Shown piece by piece: positions 6,986 to 7,432 of a stretch of 7,432 bases of DNA. The position numbers were made by a program, and so were the translations under genes. Origin of the DNA: Deltaproteobacteria bacterium (GTDB taxonomy: Bacteria > Desulfobacterota > Desulfuromonadia > Desulfuromonadales > BM103). The notes beneath the pieces are model-generated. The model was not told the origin of the DNA. It saw only the letters and a program-made list of their open reading frames with translations, and made no database searches. Location of the stretch: NCBI GenBank assembly GCA_024636215.1, contig JAGXHL010000010.1:1-7432 (forward strand), in the 5' to 3' direction. The first letter of the stretch is position 1. Each line of letters begins with the position of its first letter.

Positions 6986-7017
6986 GGCTGGAGGCTGGGC
7001 AAAGGCTGAAGGCTGGC
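6986..7017 (+). repeat. Short decayed GGCTGGA heptamer array behind truA
   Basis: Four related copies: GGCTGGA (6986), GGCTGGG (6993), then after four bases GGCTGAA (7004) and GGCTGGC (7011). It is the same motif and orientation as the array behind leuB, again starting a few bases after a stop codon. No clear terminator is visible between truA and the guaB promoter. Confidence 0.75.
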
Positions 7018-7039
7018 CTCAACCCACCGTCGATTCTCC

Positions 7040-7432
<393 letters not shown>

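Overview
The window reads as ordinary chromosome of a Gram-negative bacterium with moderate G+C. The combination of an E. coli-type Asd (about 366 residues), a proteobacterial-type LeuB, a LIV-type branched-chain amino acid importer, and a leuB-asd-ecfT-truA order suggests the Desulfuromonadales/Geobacter-Pelobacter group. That placement is an inference from protein character and remembered gene order, not from a marker gene.

Layout: positions 1-2378 hold the 3' part of a liv operon on the plus strand: livM (5' end cut by the window), livG and livF, each overlapping the next by 8 bases. Positions 2379-2967 are a non-coding-looking gap of about 590 bases with three things in it. There is a tandem pair of 90-bp repeats, each folding into a 27-bp hairpin. 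There is a probable unrecorded 45-residue membrane or secreted peptide gene on the minus strand. There is a strong sigma70-type promoter for leuB. leuB (2968-4056) follows, then an array of about 9.6 copies of a GGCTGGA heptamer, then a leader with two palindromes, then asd (4253-5353). A GC-rich terminator-like hairpin separates asd from a TTG-started EcfT-type membrane protein gene (5453-6241), which is tightly coupled to truA (6247-6981). A short decayed copy of the same heptamer array follows truA. A separate promoter then leads into guaB, whose 3' end lies outside the window.

Function: the genes are housekeeping. LivMGF import branched-chain amino acids, LeuB makes the leucine precursor, Asd feeds lysine, threonine, methionine and peptidoglycan precursors, TruA modifies tRNA, and GuaB starts GMP synthesis. 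The EcfT protein has no ATPase or substrate-binding partner here.

The least explained part is 2400-2900. The small peptide gene, the paired hairpin repeats (whose imperfections become G-U pairs only in minus-strand RNA) and a possible divergent promoter together look like a small minus-strand transcription unit. Next in interest are the two heptamer arrays just behind stop codons and the 19-bp palindrome in front of asd. I see no CRISPR array, insertion sequence, tRNA or rRNA.
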